NCBI RefSeq assembly: GCF_014651955.1
Contig: NZ_BMXW01000010.1
Coordinates: 62,001 to 126,000, forward strand
Direction of reading: 5' to 3'
DNA: 64,000 bases
DNA from: Shewanella fodinae
GTDB taxonomy: Bacteria; Pseudomonadota; Gammaproteobacteria; Enterobacterales; Shewanellaceae
The notes under the pieces were generated by a model. It was not told where the DNA came from. It searched no databases and was given only the letters and a program-made list of their open reading frames with translations. Both the position numbers and the translations under genes were made by a program. The first letter of the stretch is position 1, and each line of letters begins with the position of its first letter. Shown in pieces: positions 45,766-54,459 of the stretch.

Positions 45766-46669
45766 ATTATTACCTGTGTATATCTTCGGGGAGGTGTTGT
45801 ATGACTGCTTCCCCGAAAATGCTCCCATGTTAGGCGGCGCGCCGTTCAACGTCGCTTGGCATCTACAGGCGTTTGATGTGGCGCCAGTGATGATAAGTGC
45901 GGTCGGTGATGATGCCTTGGGTAAGAATATTTGCCAGCAAATGCAGCAGTGGGGCTTGGACACCACACAGATCCAACAGGATCGACAACATCCAACCGGT
46001 ACGGTTAATGTCACCATTGTTGATGCCGAACCTAGCTATGACATAGTGCTTAACGCTGCATATGATCATATCAGCGAGCAACAGTTACCGCAGATCATCG
46101 GTGAGCACTTTTTTTACCACGGCTCGCTGGCCGCACGTTGTCCCGGCAGTAGAACCGCCCTGGAGCGTTTGCACGGATTGCCTGGGCAAAAAACCTTTAT
46201 CGATGTCAACCTACGTGCGCCGTGGTGGGATAAAACCTGGCTGCGAACTATGGTTCATGGGGCCTACTGCGTAAAGCTGAATCAACATGAATTGGCGCAA
46301 CTGGCTGCCCTTGACGACGCACCTAGCGAACACTGTGATTTAGAAGAACTCGCGCTTAATTATCGGCTGACCAATAACATTACCCACCTGATTGTAACCC
46401 TCGGTGCCGCTGGGGCGTTCTTGGTGGATGAGACCGGCAATGTGGTCACGCCAGAACTGACACCACAAACCAGCAATATTGTGGATACCGTGGGCGCAGG
46501 GGATGCGTTTTCGGCGGTTTTGCTGCTGGGAATGCTGCATCAGTGGGACTGGCGTACCACGCTTGAGCGGGCGCAACAGTTTGCTGGTTTCATTGTCGGG
46601 CAACAGGGGGCGTTGTCAGATAATCCAGCCATTTATTGTGATTTCAAACGCCTTTGGGGCCTGATTTAA
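45758..46669 (+). CDS. PfkB-family sugar kinase (fructokinase-like)
   Basis: A 303-aa ribokinase-fold kinase: IFGEVLYDCFPE, MLGGAPFNVAWHLQAFD and the C-terminal anion-hole motif DTVGAGDAFSAVLLLGML. In this operon it most likely phosphorylates the fructose released by amylosucrase or other sucrose cleavage. The substrate is inferred from context. Confidence 0.88.
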   Translation: MNELLPVYIFGEVLYDCFPENAPMLGGAPFNVAWHLQAFDVAPVMISAVGDDALGKNICQQMQQWGLDTTQIQQDRQHPTGTVNVTIVDAEPSYDIVLNAAYDHISEQQLPQIIGEHFFYHGSLAARCPGSRTALERLHGLPGQKTFIDVNLRAPWWDKTWLRTMVHGAYCVKLNQHELAQLAALDDAPSEHCDLEELALNYRLTNNITHLIVTLGAAGAFLVDETGNVVTPELTPQTSNIVDTVGAGDAFSAVLLLGMLHQWDWRTTLERAQQFAGFIVGQQGALSDNPAIYCDFKRLWGLI

Positions 46670-46690
46670 TCCAGTAGCGAGGGCAAAAAC

Positions 46691-48673
46691 ATGTATGAAG
46701 AGGTATCTCATACCCTGCTGAACCGGATATTGGATGAGCTCAAACCTGCCATTGAGCCTAAAGATCTGCGTTTTTTTTACAGCCGTCTCGGTGCCAATTT
46801 TTACGGTATTTACAACTTATTCCAGCGGCTCTATGGCAACCGCCGTGACTTTGAGCAGCAGTTGGGACAACTGGTGGAAGTGATGGTGCGCAACTATATC
46901 GAGCGCAGTGCCCCATTGAAGCAGGTAGATCGGCAGCGGGAGGCAGATCACAACTGGTTTTTGCATCAGCGCTGGGTAGGAATGGCGCTATATGCCAATG
47001 GCTTTGCCAAAAACCTCAGCGACTTATGTGACAAAGTGGACTATTTTGCCGAGCTCGGCGTCAATCTGGTGCACATTCTGCCAATTTGTGAATGCCCATT
47101 GGGGAAAAGTGATGGCGGTTATGCGGTCAGTAATTTTCGCAAAGTGGATTCGCGCATGGGTACCAATGCCCAATTGCAACAGATAATCGATGGTCTGCAT
47201 CGGCAATCCTCCTTGATTGCGCTGGATATTGTGGTCAATCACACCTCGGATCAACACGCCTGGGCAAAACAGGCGATGGCTGGCGATGCACGTTATCAGA
47301 ATTATTTCTACATGTTCGATGACCGCACCATCCCTGACATGTTTGAACAGACCATGCCGGAGATTTTCCCGGAAACGGATCCCGGTAATTTCAGCTGGAA
47401 TGAGCAAGCGCAGAAATGGGTGATGACGGTGTTTCACAAATACCAATGGGATCTGAATTACAGCAATCCCGAGGTATTTATCGAGATGCTGGATGTGATC
47501 CTGTATTGGGCCAATCACGGTGTAGATATTTTGCGTTTGGATGCAGTGGCATTTCTGTGGAAGAAAATTGGCAGTGCCTGTCAGAATGAAGCCGAAGCCC
47601 ACAAGGTATTGCAGCTGTTCAAAGATTGTTGCCAGGTGGTGGCACCGGGGGTGATTTTCATTGCGGAAGCGATTGTGTCGCCCTCGGAAATTATCAAATA
47701 TTTCGGCGAAGATGCGGTGGTCGCCAAAGAGTGCGACATCGCCTACAACGCCACCTTTATGGCATTGCTGTGGGAAACCGTTGCCACCAAAAATGCCAAA
47801 CTGCTAAATCAAGGGCTTAAGAGTTTGCCGATGAAGCTGGAGCGCGCCACTTGGCTCAACTATCTGCGTTGTCATGATGATATCGGTTTTGGCTTTGACG
47901 ACCGTGATATTGCCAGTGTCGGCTATAACCCAGTAATGCACCGCAGGTTCCTGGTGGATTACTTCACTGGTGACTTTGAGAACAGCTCTGCACGTGGTCG
48001 GCCATTTGGCAAAAATGACAAGACCGGAGATGCGCGGATTTCCGGTTCGCTGGCTTCGCTGGTTGGGCTGCAAGCGGGGATTGAGTCCGGCGATGAGCAG
48101 CTCATTCGCAACAGCCACAAACATATCATTATGTTACACAGTCTGATCATGTCATTTGGGGGCATCCCGTTGCTGTACTACGGCGATGAAGTGGCCACGC
48201 TCAATGATTATAACTATGAGCGTGATACCGATAAATCCAGCGACAGCCGCTGGTTGCATCGCCCCACGCTGGACTGGCAGAAAATGGCACGGCGCCATCA
48301 ACCGGGAACCCTTGAAAACCAGATTTTCAGCGACATGCAGCGGCTGATCAGCCTGCGTAAACAAACGGATGCGTTTGCTGATTTCAACAATCGTGACTTG
48401 CTGGAACTCGGTAACGATGCGGTGTTTGGGTATGTGCGATACAACTATATCAATCCATCTGAGAAAGTGGTGGTGATTGCTAACTTGTCAGCAGAACCGC
48501 AACGCATAGATCTGGAGCAACTGCGACAAACGGCTTACGTGGAACCAACCATGCTAGAGGATCTATGGACTGAAGGCCCACCGTCTATTTTCTCCAACCA
48601 ACTGGTGCTCAGTGGCTTTCGCTTCTATTGGTTGGTTCTGAATAGTTATCGGGCAAACAGCGCACGTCGATAA
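46691..48673 (+). CDS. Amylosucrase (GH13 subfamily 4)
   Basis: A 660-aa alpha-amylase-family enzyme that splits sucrose and transfers glucose to an alpha-1,4-glucan, releasing fructose. The amylosucrase N-terminal helical region (LLNRILDELKPAIEPK) comes first. The barrel carries LDIVVNHTSDQHAWA, the nucleophile Asp284 in ILRLDAVAFLWK, acid/base Glu326 in FIAEAI and Asp396 in CHDDIGFGF. It is the last gene of the sucrose operon. There is no signal peptide, so it acts in the cytoplasm. Confidence 0.93.
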   Translation: MYEEVSHTLLNRILDELKPAIEPKDLRFFYSRLGANFYGIYNLFQRLYGNRRDFEQQLGQLVEVMVRNYIERSAPLKQVDRQREADHNWFLHQRWVGMALYANGFAKNLSDLCDKVDYFAELGVNLVHILPICECPLGKSDGGYAVSNFRKVDSRMGTNAQLQQIIDGLHRQSSLIALDIVVNHTSDQHAWAKQAMAGDARYQNYFYMFDDRTIPDMFEQTMPEIFPETDPGNFSWNEQAQKWVMTVFHKYQWDLNYSNPEVFIEMLDVILYWANHGVDILRLDAVAFLWKKIGSACQNEAEAHKVLQLFKDCCQVVAPGVIFIAEAIVSPSEIIKYFGEDAVVAKECDIAYNATFMALLWETVATKNAKLLNQGLKSLPMKLERATWLNYLRCHDDIGFGFDDRDIASVGYNPVMHRRFLVDYFTGDFENSSARGRPFGKNDKTGDARISGSLASLVGLQAGIESGDEQLIRNSHKHIIMLHSLIMSFGGIPLLYYGDEVATLNDYNYERDTDKSSDSRWLHRPTLDWQKMARRHQPGTLENQIFSDMQRLISLRKQTDAFADFNNRDLLELGNDAVFGYVRYNYINPSEKVVVIANLSAEPQRIDLEQLRQTAYVEPTMLEDLWTEGPPSIFSNQLVLSGFRFYWLVLNSYRANSARR

Positions 48674-48752
48674 GTAATCAATTATCAATTGACCGCATCC
48701 GGTAGAATTGTGCTAGATTGCCTGCTGTTTTTATATGCCATGGAGGCACTTA

Positions 48753-49274
48753 ATGAAATCACATAAAAGTTTGGCCGTTGTGCTGTTAGGCGCATCTTTG
48801 CTGTTGGCGCCCCTCACTCACGCCGATGAGAACAATCGCCGAGCGCAGGTCGAGCAGTTGCTGTTAGAAATGCACATGGACACCACCCTCAACAGCATGT
48901 ACGACCAGATGGAACAGATGCTGTTGAATATGCAAAAGCAGCTCAATATTAGCGAAGATGAAAAGCCCTTGTTTGAAGAATTTGCGCATAAATACACCAA
49001 AATGATGCGTGAGGAACTGAGCTGGGACAAGATGAAGCAGCCGCTGGTGGATATCTATGTCAAGCATTACACTGACAAGGAAATTGCCGATATGGCCGCC
49101 TTTTATGCCAGTGAGAGTGGCCGCTCTATGGTGGCTAAAATGCCACAGGTGATGCAGGAAAGTATGGCTGCCTCGCAGTCTTTTATGGCATCCATATTGC
49201 CGAAGATGACCGAATTGCAAAAAGAGTTTGCCGAAAAACTCAAAGAAAGACGTAGCGAACATTCTGCTCACTGA
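48753..49274 (+). CDS. DUF2059 exported protein
   Basis: A 173-aa protein with a signal peptide (MKSHKSLAVVLLGASLLLAPLTHA) and the DUF2059 domain (YVKHYTDKEIADMAAFYASESGRSMVAKMPQVMQES). The mature protein is helical and periplasmic; its function is unknown. The ATG at 48753 follows GGAGG; the 48735 start is rejected. Confidence 0.88.
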   Translation: MKSHKSLAVVLLGASLLLAPLTHADENNRRAQVEQLLLEMHMDTTLNSMYDQMEQMLLNMQKQLNISEDEKPLFEEFAHKYTKMMREELSWDKMKQPLVDIYVKHYTDKEIADMAAFYASESGRSMVAKMPQVMQESMAASQSFMASILPKMTELQKEFAEKLKERRSEHSAH

Positions 49275-49295
49275 TCATCTGTTCAGCTTTTGACT

Positions 49296-49320
49296 AAAAG
49301 CCGCAATTGCGGCTTTTTTT
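49296..49320 (+). terminator. Terminator after the DUF2059 gene
   Basis: Palindrome AAAAGCCGCAA / TTGCGGCTTTT followed by further T residues. Confidence 0.88.
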
Positions 49321-49489
49321 ACCTCAGTTAGCATTACCGGGATTAAAATTTCGCAGGCAACAGATTTTAAACAATTCCTCTTGTGATAAAGTAAGCCCAC
49401 TAATAAAAATATCCATTTGAATTAGCTAATATTTATTGCTTAACAGGACAAGCCTGCCGAGCCAGGTAATCATTAAAACAGGAGTTATC

Positions 49490-49849
49490 ATGGATTACTT
49501 TTTAGACCCGATCCGGCGTTATGCTGATTTTACCGGTCGCTGCCGTCGCCGCAATTTCTGGATGTATGTGCTGATCTACAACATCATTTCACTGATTATT
49601 TCGGCAATTGATGTTGCGGGTAATTCCAAATGGTTGGGTATCGTTTACGGGTTGGTGTTACTGCTGCCATCGCTGGCGGTCACAGCGCGCCGTCTGCATG
49701 ACACCAGCCGCAGTGGCTGGTGGCAACTGCTATGGTTGATCCCGGTTGTTGGCTGGATTGTGCTGATAGTTTTTCTGTGCCAAGACAGTGATGCCGGTGA
49801 AAACGAGTATGGTAGCAATCCCAAAGCCTTGGATGTGGCGATTGAATAA
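49490..49849 (+). CDS. DUF805 inner-membrane protein
   Basis: A 119-aa membrane protein with the DUF805 pattern: YADFTGRCRRRNFWMYVLI, ARRLHDTSRSGWWQLLWLIPVVGW and DAGENEYGSNPK at the end, with about four hydrophobic helices. The function is not known. ATG 49490 follows GGAG; the frame extends upstream without a good start. Confidence 0.9.
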   Translation: MDYFLDPIRRYADFTGRCRRRNFWMYVLIYNIISLIISAIDVAGNSKWLGIVYGLVLLLPSLAVTARRLHDTSRSGWWQLLWLIPVVGWIVLIVFLCQDSDAGENEYGSNPKALDVAIE

Positions 49850-49865
49850 GCCCGCCCAGTTCTTC

Positions 49866-49892
49866 AAAAGCAGACATCTGTCTGCTTTTTTT
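49866..49892 (+). terminator. Terminator after the DUF805 gene
   Basis: Stem AAAAGCAGACA / TGTCTGCTTTT followed by a T-run. Confidence 0.88.
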
Positions 49893-49924
49893 ATCGGTGA
49901 GTCATGGTTGTCAGTTAGACTTTT

Positions 49925-49945
49925 ATACGCCTAGATGTCTATAAT
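49925..49945 (+). promoter_or_regulatory. btuB promoter -10 overlapped by tandem MetJ-like boxes
   Basis: ATACGCCT (49925-49932) and AGATGTCT (49933-49940) are adjacent 8-bp units, each close to the MetJ box AGACGTCT. They abut a perfect -10 hexamer TATAAT (49940-49945). A weak -35 (TTAGAC, 49915-49920, 19 bp spacing) is possible. MetJ with SAM would repress transcription ahead of the cobalamin riboswitch. Confidence 0.55.
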
Positions 49946-49965
49946 GCCCGTCCCTCAACCGAGGG

Positions 49966-50200
49966 ATAATACTCGTCAACCTTCTGTGGTGCCCAACGAT
50001 TACTGGTTGGGATAATCGGGAAGCCGGCGTAATTCCGGCACTGCCCCCGCAACGGTAAATGGTGAGACAACGGCGCGTTTCTGCAAAATGGAGACGTTTA
50101 AAGTCGCTTGTCGCGCAGCATTGATTGCTGCATAGCCAAAGTCCGGAGACCGGCCCTGAAGGGATTTCGCTGATTTCGGTGGGCATATCGCGAAATGCGG
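49966..50200 (+). promoter_or_regulatory. Adenosylcobalamin riboswitch
   Basis: The leader upstream of btuB has the conserved cobalamin elements in order: GTGGTGCCCAACGA, GGGAAGCCGGCG, the core CCGGCACTGCCCCCGCAACGG with TAAATGGTGAGAC, and AAGTCCGGAGACCGGCCCTGAA. Behind the aptamer are two hairpins (TTTCGC...GCGAAA and CGGCA...TGCCG) and no T-run before the ribosome-binding site AAGGAG, so translational control is most likely. When B12 is abundant, btuB synthesis would stop. Ends are approximate. Confidence 0.93.
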
Positions 50201-50256
50201 CAGGGCTAGTGCTTCTGCCGTGGCATCTTGCCCCGTTCCCTTAAGGAGCTAAGGAA

Positions 50257-52203
50257 ATGGGATTCAAACCTTCTTCTCTGGCGCTGCTTTGCAGCATCGC
50301 CATCAGCGGCACCGTCTATGCCGAACCCCAGAAAATTGATGACACTATCGTCGTGATTGGCCGTCAGGCAGAAACGCCATTGGATATTGCCGCCAATGTT
50401 ACCGTGATTGATGCTGCCGAGATTGAGCAAAGTGGTGTGACGTCACTGACAGAGTTGCTGCGGGGGCGCAGTGGCATTCAGGTGTCAGATAGCAACACCG
50501 GGCCAACGCTGGCAATGCGTGGCTTTAGTGGCACTCAAGCGGCGAATAACACCTTGATCCTGCTGGACGGGCGTCGCCTCAACAATATGGATATCGCGGC
50601 TGCCAGTCTTAGCGCCATACCGCTTAGTCAGATAGAGCGGGTAGAAATCCTCTCTGGCAGTGCTGGCGTGTTATACGGCGATCAGGCCGTGGGCGGGGTG
50701 ATTAATATTGTCACCAAAGCACCGCAAGCCACGGGAGGAAATGTGGCGTTGGCGGCTGGCAGTTTCAATACCGCAGAAGGTCGTGGCGATGTGGCTGGCA
50801 GCGTCAGTGATAACTGGCGCTACTACCTGTCAGGTGCCTATAACCGCAGCGATAATTACCGTGATCACAATGCCAATCATACCGGCTCACTGCTGGGACG
50901 ACTGCAATATCGTACCGATGAACGGCAGTTTTTCGTTGAAGGCAGTTATTACGACAACAAGCGTGAAAATCCCGGTGCATTGACCGAAGAGCAACTGCAT
51001 AGTAACCCACGGCAGGCATCCATCTATCAGCCTGATGATTACCTTCATGAAATGACCGATGCCTGGCGCGCTCAGTTACAACAGAAGTTAGACACACATT
51101 GGCAGATGGTAGCCGATCTCAACTACAGTGACTCGCAGGTAAGTAGTGTCAACTATGGCAGTCGCGGCCAGAATAGCCGTTCATTGCTGGAATTCAACCC
51201 CAAATTCCTAGCGAATTACGCCACTAACGTGGGCAATCTGAAATGGGTGTTAGGCGCCGATCTGCATCGCGGCGAAGCCGATTTTGATCTCACAAGCACC
51301 AACCGCAGCAATACGCAGACCATGACCAGTGCATACGCCCAAGCCACAGTGCCGTTAACTTCCACACTGGAATATGTGGTGGGTGGTCGCTATGCCAAGG
51401 TGAAGGATGAACTGCGTGACGCAGCAGTGTATGCCGATGGCACTGTGCTGGATGAACATGCTCATGCGCTGGAGTTGGGGGTCAACTATCGTCCCACCAC
51501 CAGTCAGCGTTTTTATCTGCGGGCCGATCAAAATTTCCGCTTTGCTAAAGTCGATGAACAGGCTTATACCTCGCCAGGGGTGAATGGCCTGAAACCACAA
51601 ACCGGTGACTCAATAGAAGCGGGATGGGACTGGCAGGCCAGTACCCAGCAGTTGGGCGTGAAACTGTACCGGCTTAAGCTAGAAGATGAAATTGTTTATG
51701 ACATGAGCGCTGCAAAACCTGTGGGTGGCCTGTTCGATGGTGCCAATGTTAATGCCGATAAATCCCGCCGCTATGGCGCCGATGTGTCATGGGCCTGGCA
51801 ACCGTTCAGTCTGTGGCAGTTAGGGGCCGAATACCACTATGTGGATGCCGAGTTCACCGCTGGGGCTAATGATGGTAAACAGCTGTCCTGGGTTGCCAAA
51901 CATGCTGGCCGTGCTTACACCAGCATTGATATGACCCGTCACTGGCAGCTGTACCTAGAGGCGCAATACCTTGGTAAACGTTATATGGAAGGTGATGATG
52001 CCAACGAAGGGGCACAGATTGATAGCTACTGGCTGGGTAATCTGGCGCTAAACTACCGCCGTAACGCCTGGCTAGCCAGTCTGCGTATCGACAACCTGTT
52101 TGACAAGGATTACGTCAGCTCCGGCTATTACAGCAGTTGGGGCAATGGCTACTATGTCGGTGACGGCCGCAGTGTAAAAGCCAGCATCAACTACCGCTTC
52201 TGA
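50257..52203 (+). CDS. btuB: TonB-dependent cobalamin receptor (BtuB-like)
   Basis: A 648-aa outer-membrane receptor with signal peptide (MGFKPSSLALLCSIAISGTVYA) and TonB box region (DDTIVVIG). The plug domain shows SVTSLTELLRGRSGI-type sequence and ERVEILSGSAGVLYGDQAVGGVINIVTK. A beta-barrel follows, ending INYRF with the terminal Phe. The B12 riboswitch in its leader identifies cobalamin as substrate. The ATG follows AAGGAGCTAAGGAA. Confidence 0.9.
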   Translation: MGFKPSSLALLCSIAISGTVYAEPQKIDDTIVVIGRQAETPLDIAANVTVIDAAEIEQSGVTSLTELLRGRSGIQVSDSNTGPTLAMRGFSGTQAANNTLILLDGRRLNNMDIAAASLSAIPLSQIERVEILSGSAGVLYGDQAVGGVINIVTKAPQATGGNVALAAGSFNTAEGRGDVAGSVSDNWRYYLSGAYNRSDNYRDHNANHTGSLLGRLQYRTDERQFFVEGSYYDNKRENPGALTEEQLHSNPRQASIYQPDDYLHEMTDAWRAQLQQKLDTHWQMVADLNYSDSQVSSVNYGSRGQNSRSLLEFNPKFLANYATNVGNLKWVLGADLHRGEADFDLTSTNRSNTQTMTSAYAQATVPLTSTLEYVVGGRYAKVKDELRDAAVYADGTVLDEHAHALELGVNYRPTTSQRFYLRADQNFRFAKVDEQAYTSPGVNGLKPQTGDSIEAGWDWQASTQQLGVKLYRLKLEDEIVYDMSAAKPVGGLFDGANVNADKSRRYGADVSWAWQPFSLWQLGAEYHYVDAEFTAGANDGKQLSWVAKHAGRAYTSIDMTRHWQLYLEAQYLGKRYMEGDDANEGAQIDSYWLGNLALNYRRNAWLASLRIDNLFDKDYVSSGYYSSWGNGYYVGDGRSVKASINYRF

Positions 52204-52220
52204 ACTGAGTCACGGTAATC

Positions 52221-52256
52221 AATACAAACCGGGCTTAATTGCCCGGTTTGTATTTT
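52221..52256 (+). terminator. Terminator after btuB
   Basis: Perfect 14-bp arms (AATACAAACCGGGC and its complement) around TTAATT are followed by TATTTTAAAT. Confidence 0.85.
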
Positions 52257-52325
52257 AAATTCGTATAACACCAACGCTGGGGAATCCCCAGATAATTCCC
52301 TTTTTATTCAATTCAGTAGACCCGC

Positions 52326-52587
52326 ATGGTGTTGATTGATTTAATTGATTTCGCCAAAAAACTAGCAGACCCAACGCCATAAGTGATGTCCACATCTTAC
52401 ACTATTTACTCAAAAAGCAATGTCCGTAAATGCATCAAAAACAGCTTAATTCTCTGATGGTTGCAACAGCAGTATTGCTGGATAACAATCAACTGTACTG
52501 ATTCAACTTGGCCATAATATCGCTGTCGCCGTGGCACCAAAGCACAACATCAAACGGATAGATAGGTTGATTGGCCGCGAATCCTGA
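52326..52587 (+). pseudogene. Decayed N-terminal fragment of an IS4/IS10-type transposase
   Basis: Read in two frames, the region opens with MVLIDLIDFAKKLADPTP and stops. Further on, interrupted by three stops, it carries VLIQLGHNIAVAVAP followed by KHNIKRIDRLIGRES. The segment LGxxxP...KHNIKRIDRL(I/L)G is the hallmark N-terminal motif of IS4-family (IS10-like) transposases. No catalytic DDE part follows. It is a remnant of an old insertion. Confidence 0.72.
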
Positions 52588-53000
52588 GTGTAGCCATTTT
52601 CACCATAAACCCGAGGAGTTGTCAGCAACGTGGGGGCGTCTTTAGGGATTATAAGGGCAAATACTTATCGTCGATGAGTGAGCTTATGAGCGTGAGCCAA
52701 GCATGGCGAGCTGGCCGTAAGACAAGGATGTCGTTCGAGGGCCGAGCATCCCCCCTTGGCCACAGTGTGAGCGCGGTAGCTCACCACTTTCTAACCAGAG
52801 TTTGGGCTGTATTCCTTTCATCTCGATTTTCAGCATAAAGCCGCCGAGTTTTAAGCACAGTAGTGCCGATTTGTGTCAACACTTCTACAGCCAAATGGGT
52901 TAAAACCTATGGCAAGTGTTGATAGCTAAATGGGCTTGCTTGCTGGTTTTTTTATGCGCATGATGGAGCCATGCTGGCAATCATTGCAATGGAGATGCTT
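52588..53000. other. Structured intergenic region downstream of the IS remnant
   Basis: About 410 bp with no supported gene. It contains a long imperfect inverted structure: GTGAGCT near 52680 against AGCTCAC near 52782, with CCAAGC and TTGG inside. A second inverted repeat follows (TCAACACTT near 52878, AAGTGTTGA near 52914). The similar phrases ATTTTCACCATAAACCCGAG (52598) and ATTTTCAGCATAAAGCCGCC (52830) form a loose direct repeat. It may be a mobile or REP-like unit; it is not identified. Confidence 0.4.
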
Positions 53001-53603
53001 ATGCTACCGCGTGTTGCCTTATCTCTTTTCTTGCTGTTGGGTTTGAGCGCCTGCTCAGAACCATCATTACCCTATCTTGGACCCACGGGGCGCATTCTGG
53101 CGTTTGGTGACAGCCTTACTGCCGGGAAAGGTGCTGCTAAAGATGAGGATTATCCGACACAGTTGGCTAAACTGTGTGGGTGCGAAGTTGTTAATGCTGG
53201 GGTTTCTGGCGAACAAACTGCCGAAGGTCGTAAAAGGTTGCCAGCGCTATTAGATGAAATGCAGCCGGATCTGCTGATTTTGCTCGAAGGTGGTAACGAT
53301 ATTTTACAAGGTGTGCCACCACAGCAGATCCAAGATAACCTGCAGCAGATGTTATTGGATGCGCAGAGTATGGCGGTACCGGTGTTGTTGATCTCTGTGC
53401 CACAGAAAAACGTTTTTCTGCAACCCGCACCATTTTATAAAACGCTTGCAAAACAGAATGATAGTTTATTTATGAACGATGTGCTGAGTGGATTACTGTC
53501 TTCTCCAGCGTTGAAATCTGATACCGTCCATTTGAATGCTGCAGGTTATCAACAGTTGGCGGCGGCGATCTACCGCAAGCTTCAACATGCCGGAGCTTTC
53601 TGA
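53001..53603 (+). CDS. tesA: TesA-like GDSL esterase / acyl-CoA thioesterase lipoprotein
   Basis: A 200-aa SGNH hydrolase. Block I is ILAFGDSLTAGKG (catalytic Ser), then VSGEQTAEG (Gly block), GGNDIL (Asn block) and SDTVHLNAAGYQQLA (Asp and His). The N-terminus (MLPRVALSLFLLLGLSACS) has a lipobox, so it is probably lipid-anchored in the envelope, unlike the soluble periplasmic TesA of E. coli. GGAG stands 6 nt before ATG 53001; upstream ATGs are less well placed. Confidence 0.83.
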   Translation: MLPRVALSLFLLLGLSACSEPSLPYLGPTGRILAFGDSLTAGKGAAKDEDYPTQLAKLCGCEVVNAGVSGEQTAEGRKRLPALLDEMQPDLLILLEGGNDILQGVPPQQIQDNLQQMLLDAQSMAVPVLLISVPQKNVFLQPAPFYKTLAKQNDSLFMNDVLSGLLSSPALKSDTVHLNAAGYQQLAAAIYRKLQHAGAF

Positions 53604-53720
53604 TTGGCAATGACATGTCTAAAATCGTTGAAATGGGCTTGACCCTTGGGTGGCATTTGTGGGTAAATCTTTTGTAAAAAAATGGACCTCTCGTCCTGAT
53701 AACAACAGGTTAAATTCTCT

Positions 53721-54443
53721 ATGACAGATCTTGAGCAGCAAGTTTTCGCAGAGGTCAGGGCAATTATCGCCAATGAGGAGCAGGTGCTGGGTCGGCGTGC
53801 TACCTTGGTGCCGCTGAAGAAAGCGATTATTGCTGACGGTGATATTCGCAATGTCATTGATATCGTTTCTACCGATCCCGCCTTAGCTGCCCATCTGCTG
53901 TGGCGCAGTAATTGTGCTATGGCGCCATCACTGCATCCTAACCGCAGTCTAAAAGATGCTTTGGTACGACTGGGACAGGTCAATATCTACCGTTATGCCT
54001 TTACCTTTTACCTCAAAGAAAAGCTGGATGAGCTGCCGCAACCCTATCGCAAGTTGGTGCAGGGGTACTGGCGGCTGACGGAGGCTATTGCAACCGAGGC
54101 GGTAGATAGCTTGCATCAGATGCAGGGGGTGAGCATTGATGCTGATGAAGTGCAGACGCTGGCGTTATTCAGTGTGTTCGGTCAGGTTATTGCACTGACC
54201 GCTTTTGCCTACCTCAATGCCGAGCAGGATCAGTGTTTCCCGCTGAGCATTATCAAGAGTCTTATTGATACCCAGCAGAAATCGCTAACGCTGGGTGCCT
54301 TTGAGGCGCTAGGTCTGGATGATGAGCTACAGCACGAGTTTATGATTGCGCATAATTTACGCCAGACTCGTGATGCTAACTCTGCCGGTCTGGTGTTACG
54401 ACGCATCTTGGCTCAACGTGGTTTGCTGCTGAATTCGCTCTAA
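53721..54443 (+). CDS. HDOD-domain protein
   Basis: A 240-aa protein matching the HDOD fold by its pattern: VPLKKAIIADGDIRNVIDIVSTDPALAAHLLWRSN near the start, then SLKDALVRLGQVNIYRYAFTF. HDOD proteins are signalling modules linked to stress and c-di-GMP circuits. It stands alone between tesA and metR, and the role is not known. Confidence 0.78.
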   Translation: MTDLEQQVFAEVRAIIANEEQVLGRRATLVPLKKAIIADGDIRNVIDIVSTDPALAAHLLWRSNCAMAPSLHPNRSLKDALVRLGQVNIYRYAFTFYLKEKLDELPQPYRKLVQGYWRLTEAIATEAVDSLHQMQGVSIDADEVQTLALFSVFGQVIALTAFAYLNAEQDQCFPLSIIKSLIDTQQKSLTLGAFEALGLDDELQHEFMIAHNLRQTRDANSAGLVLRRILAQRGLLLNSL

Positions 54444-54459
54444 ATTGTTCGGCGTGTTG

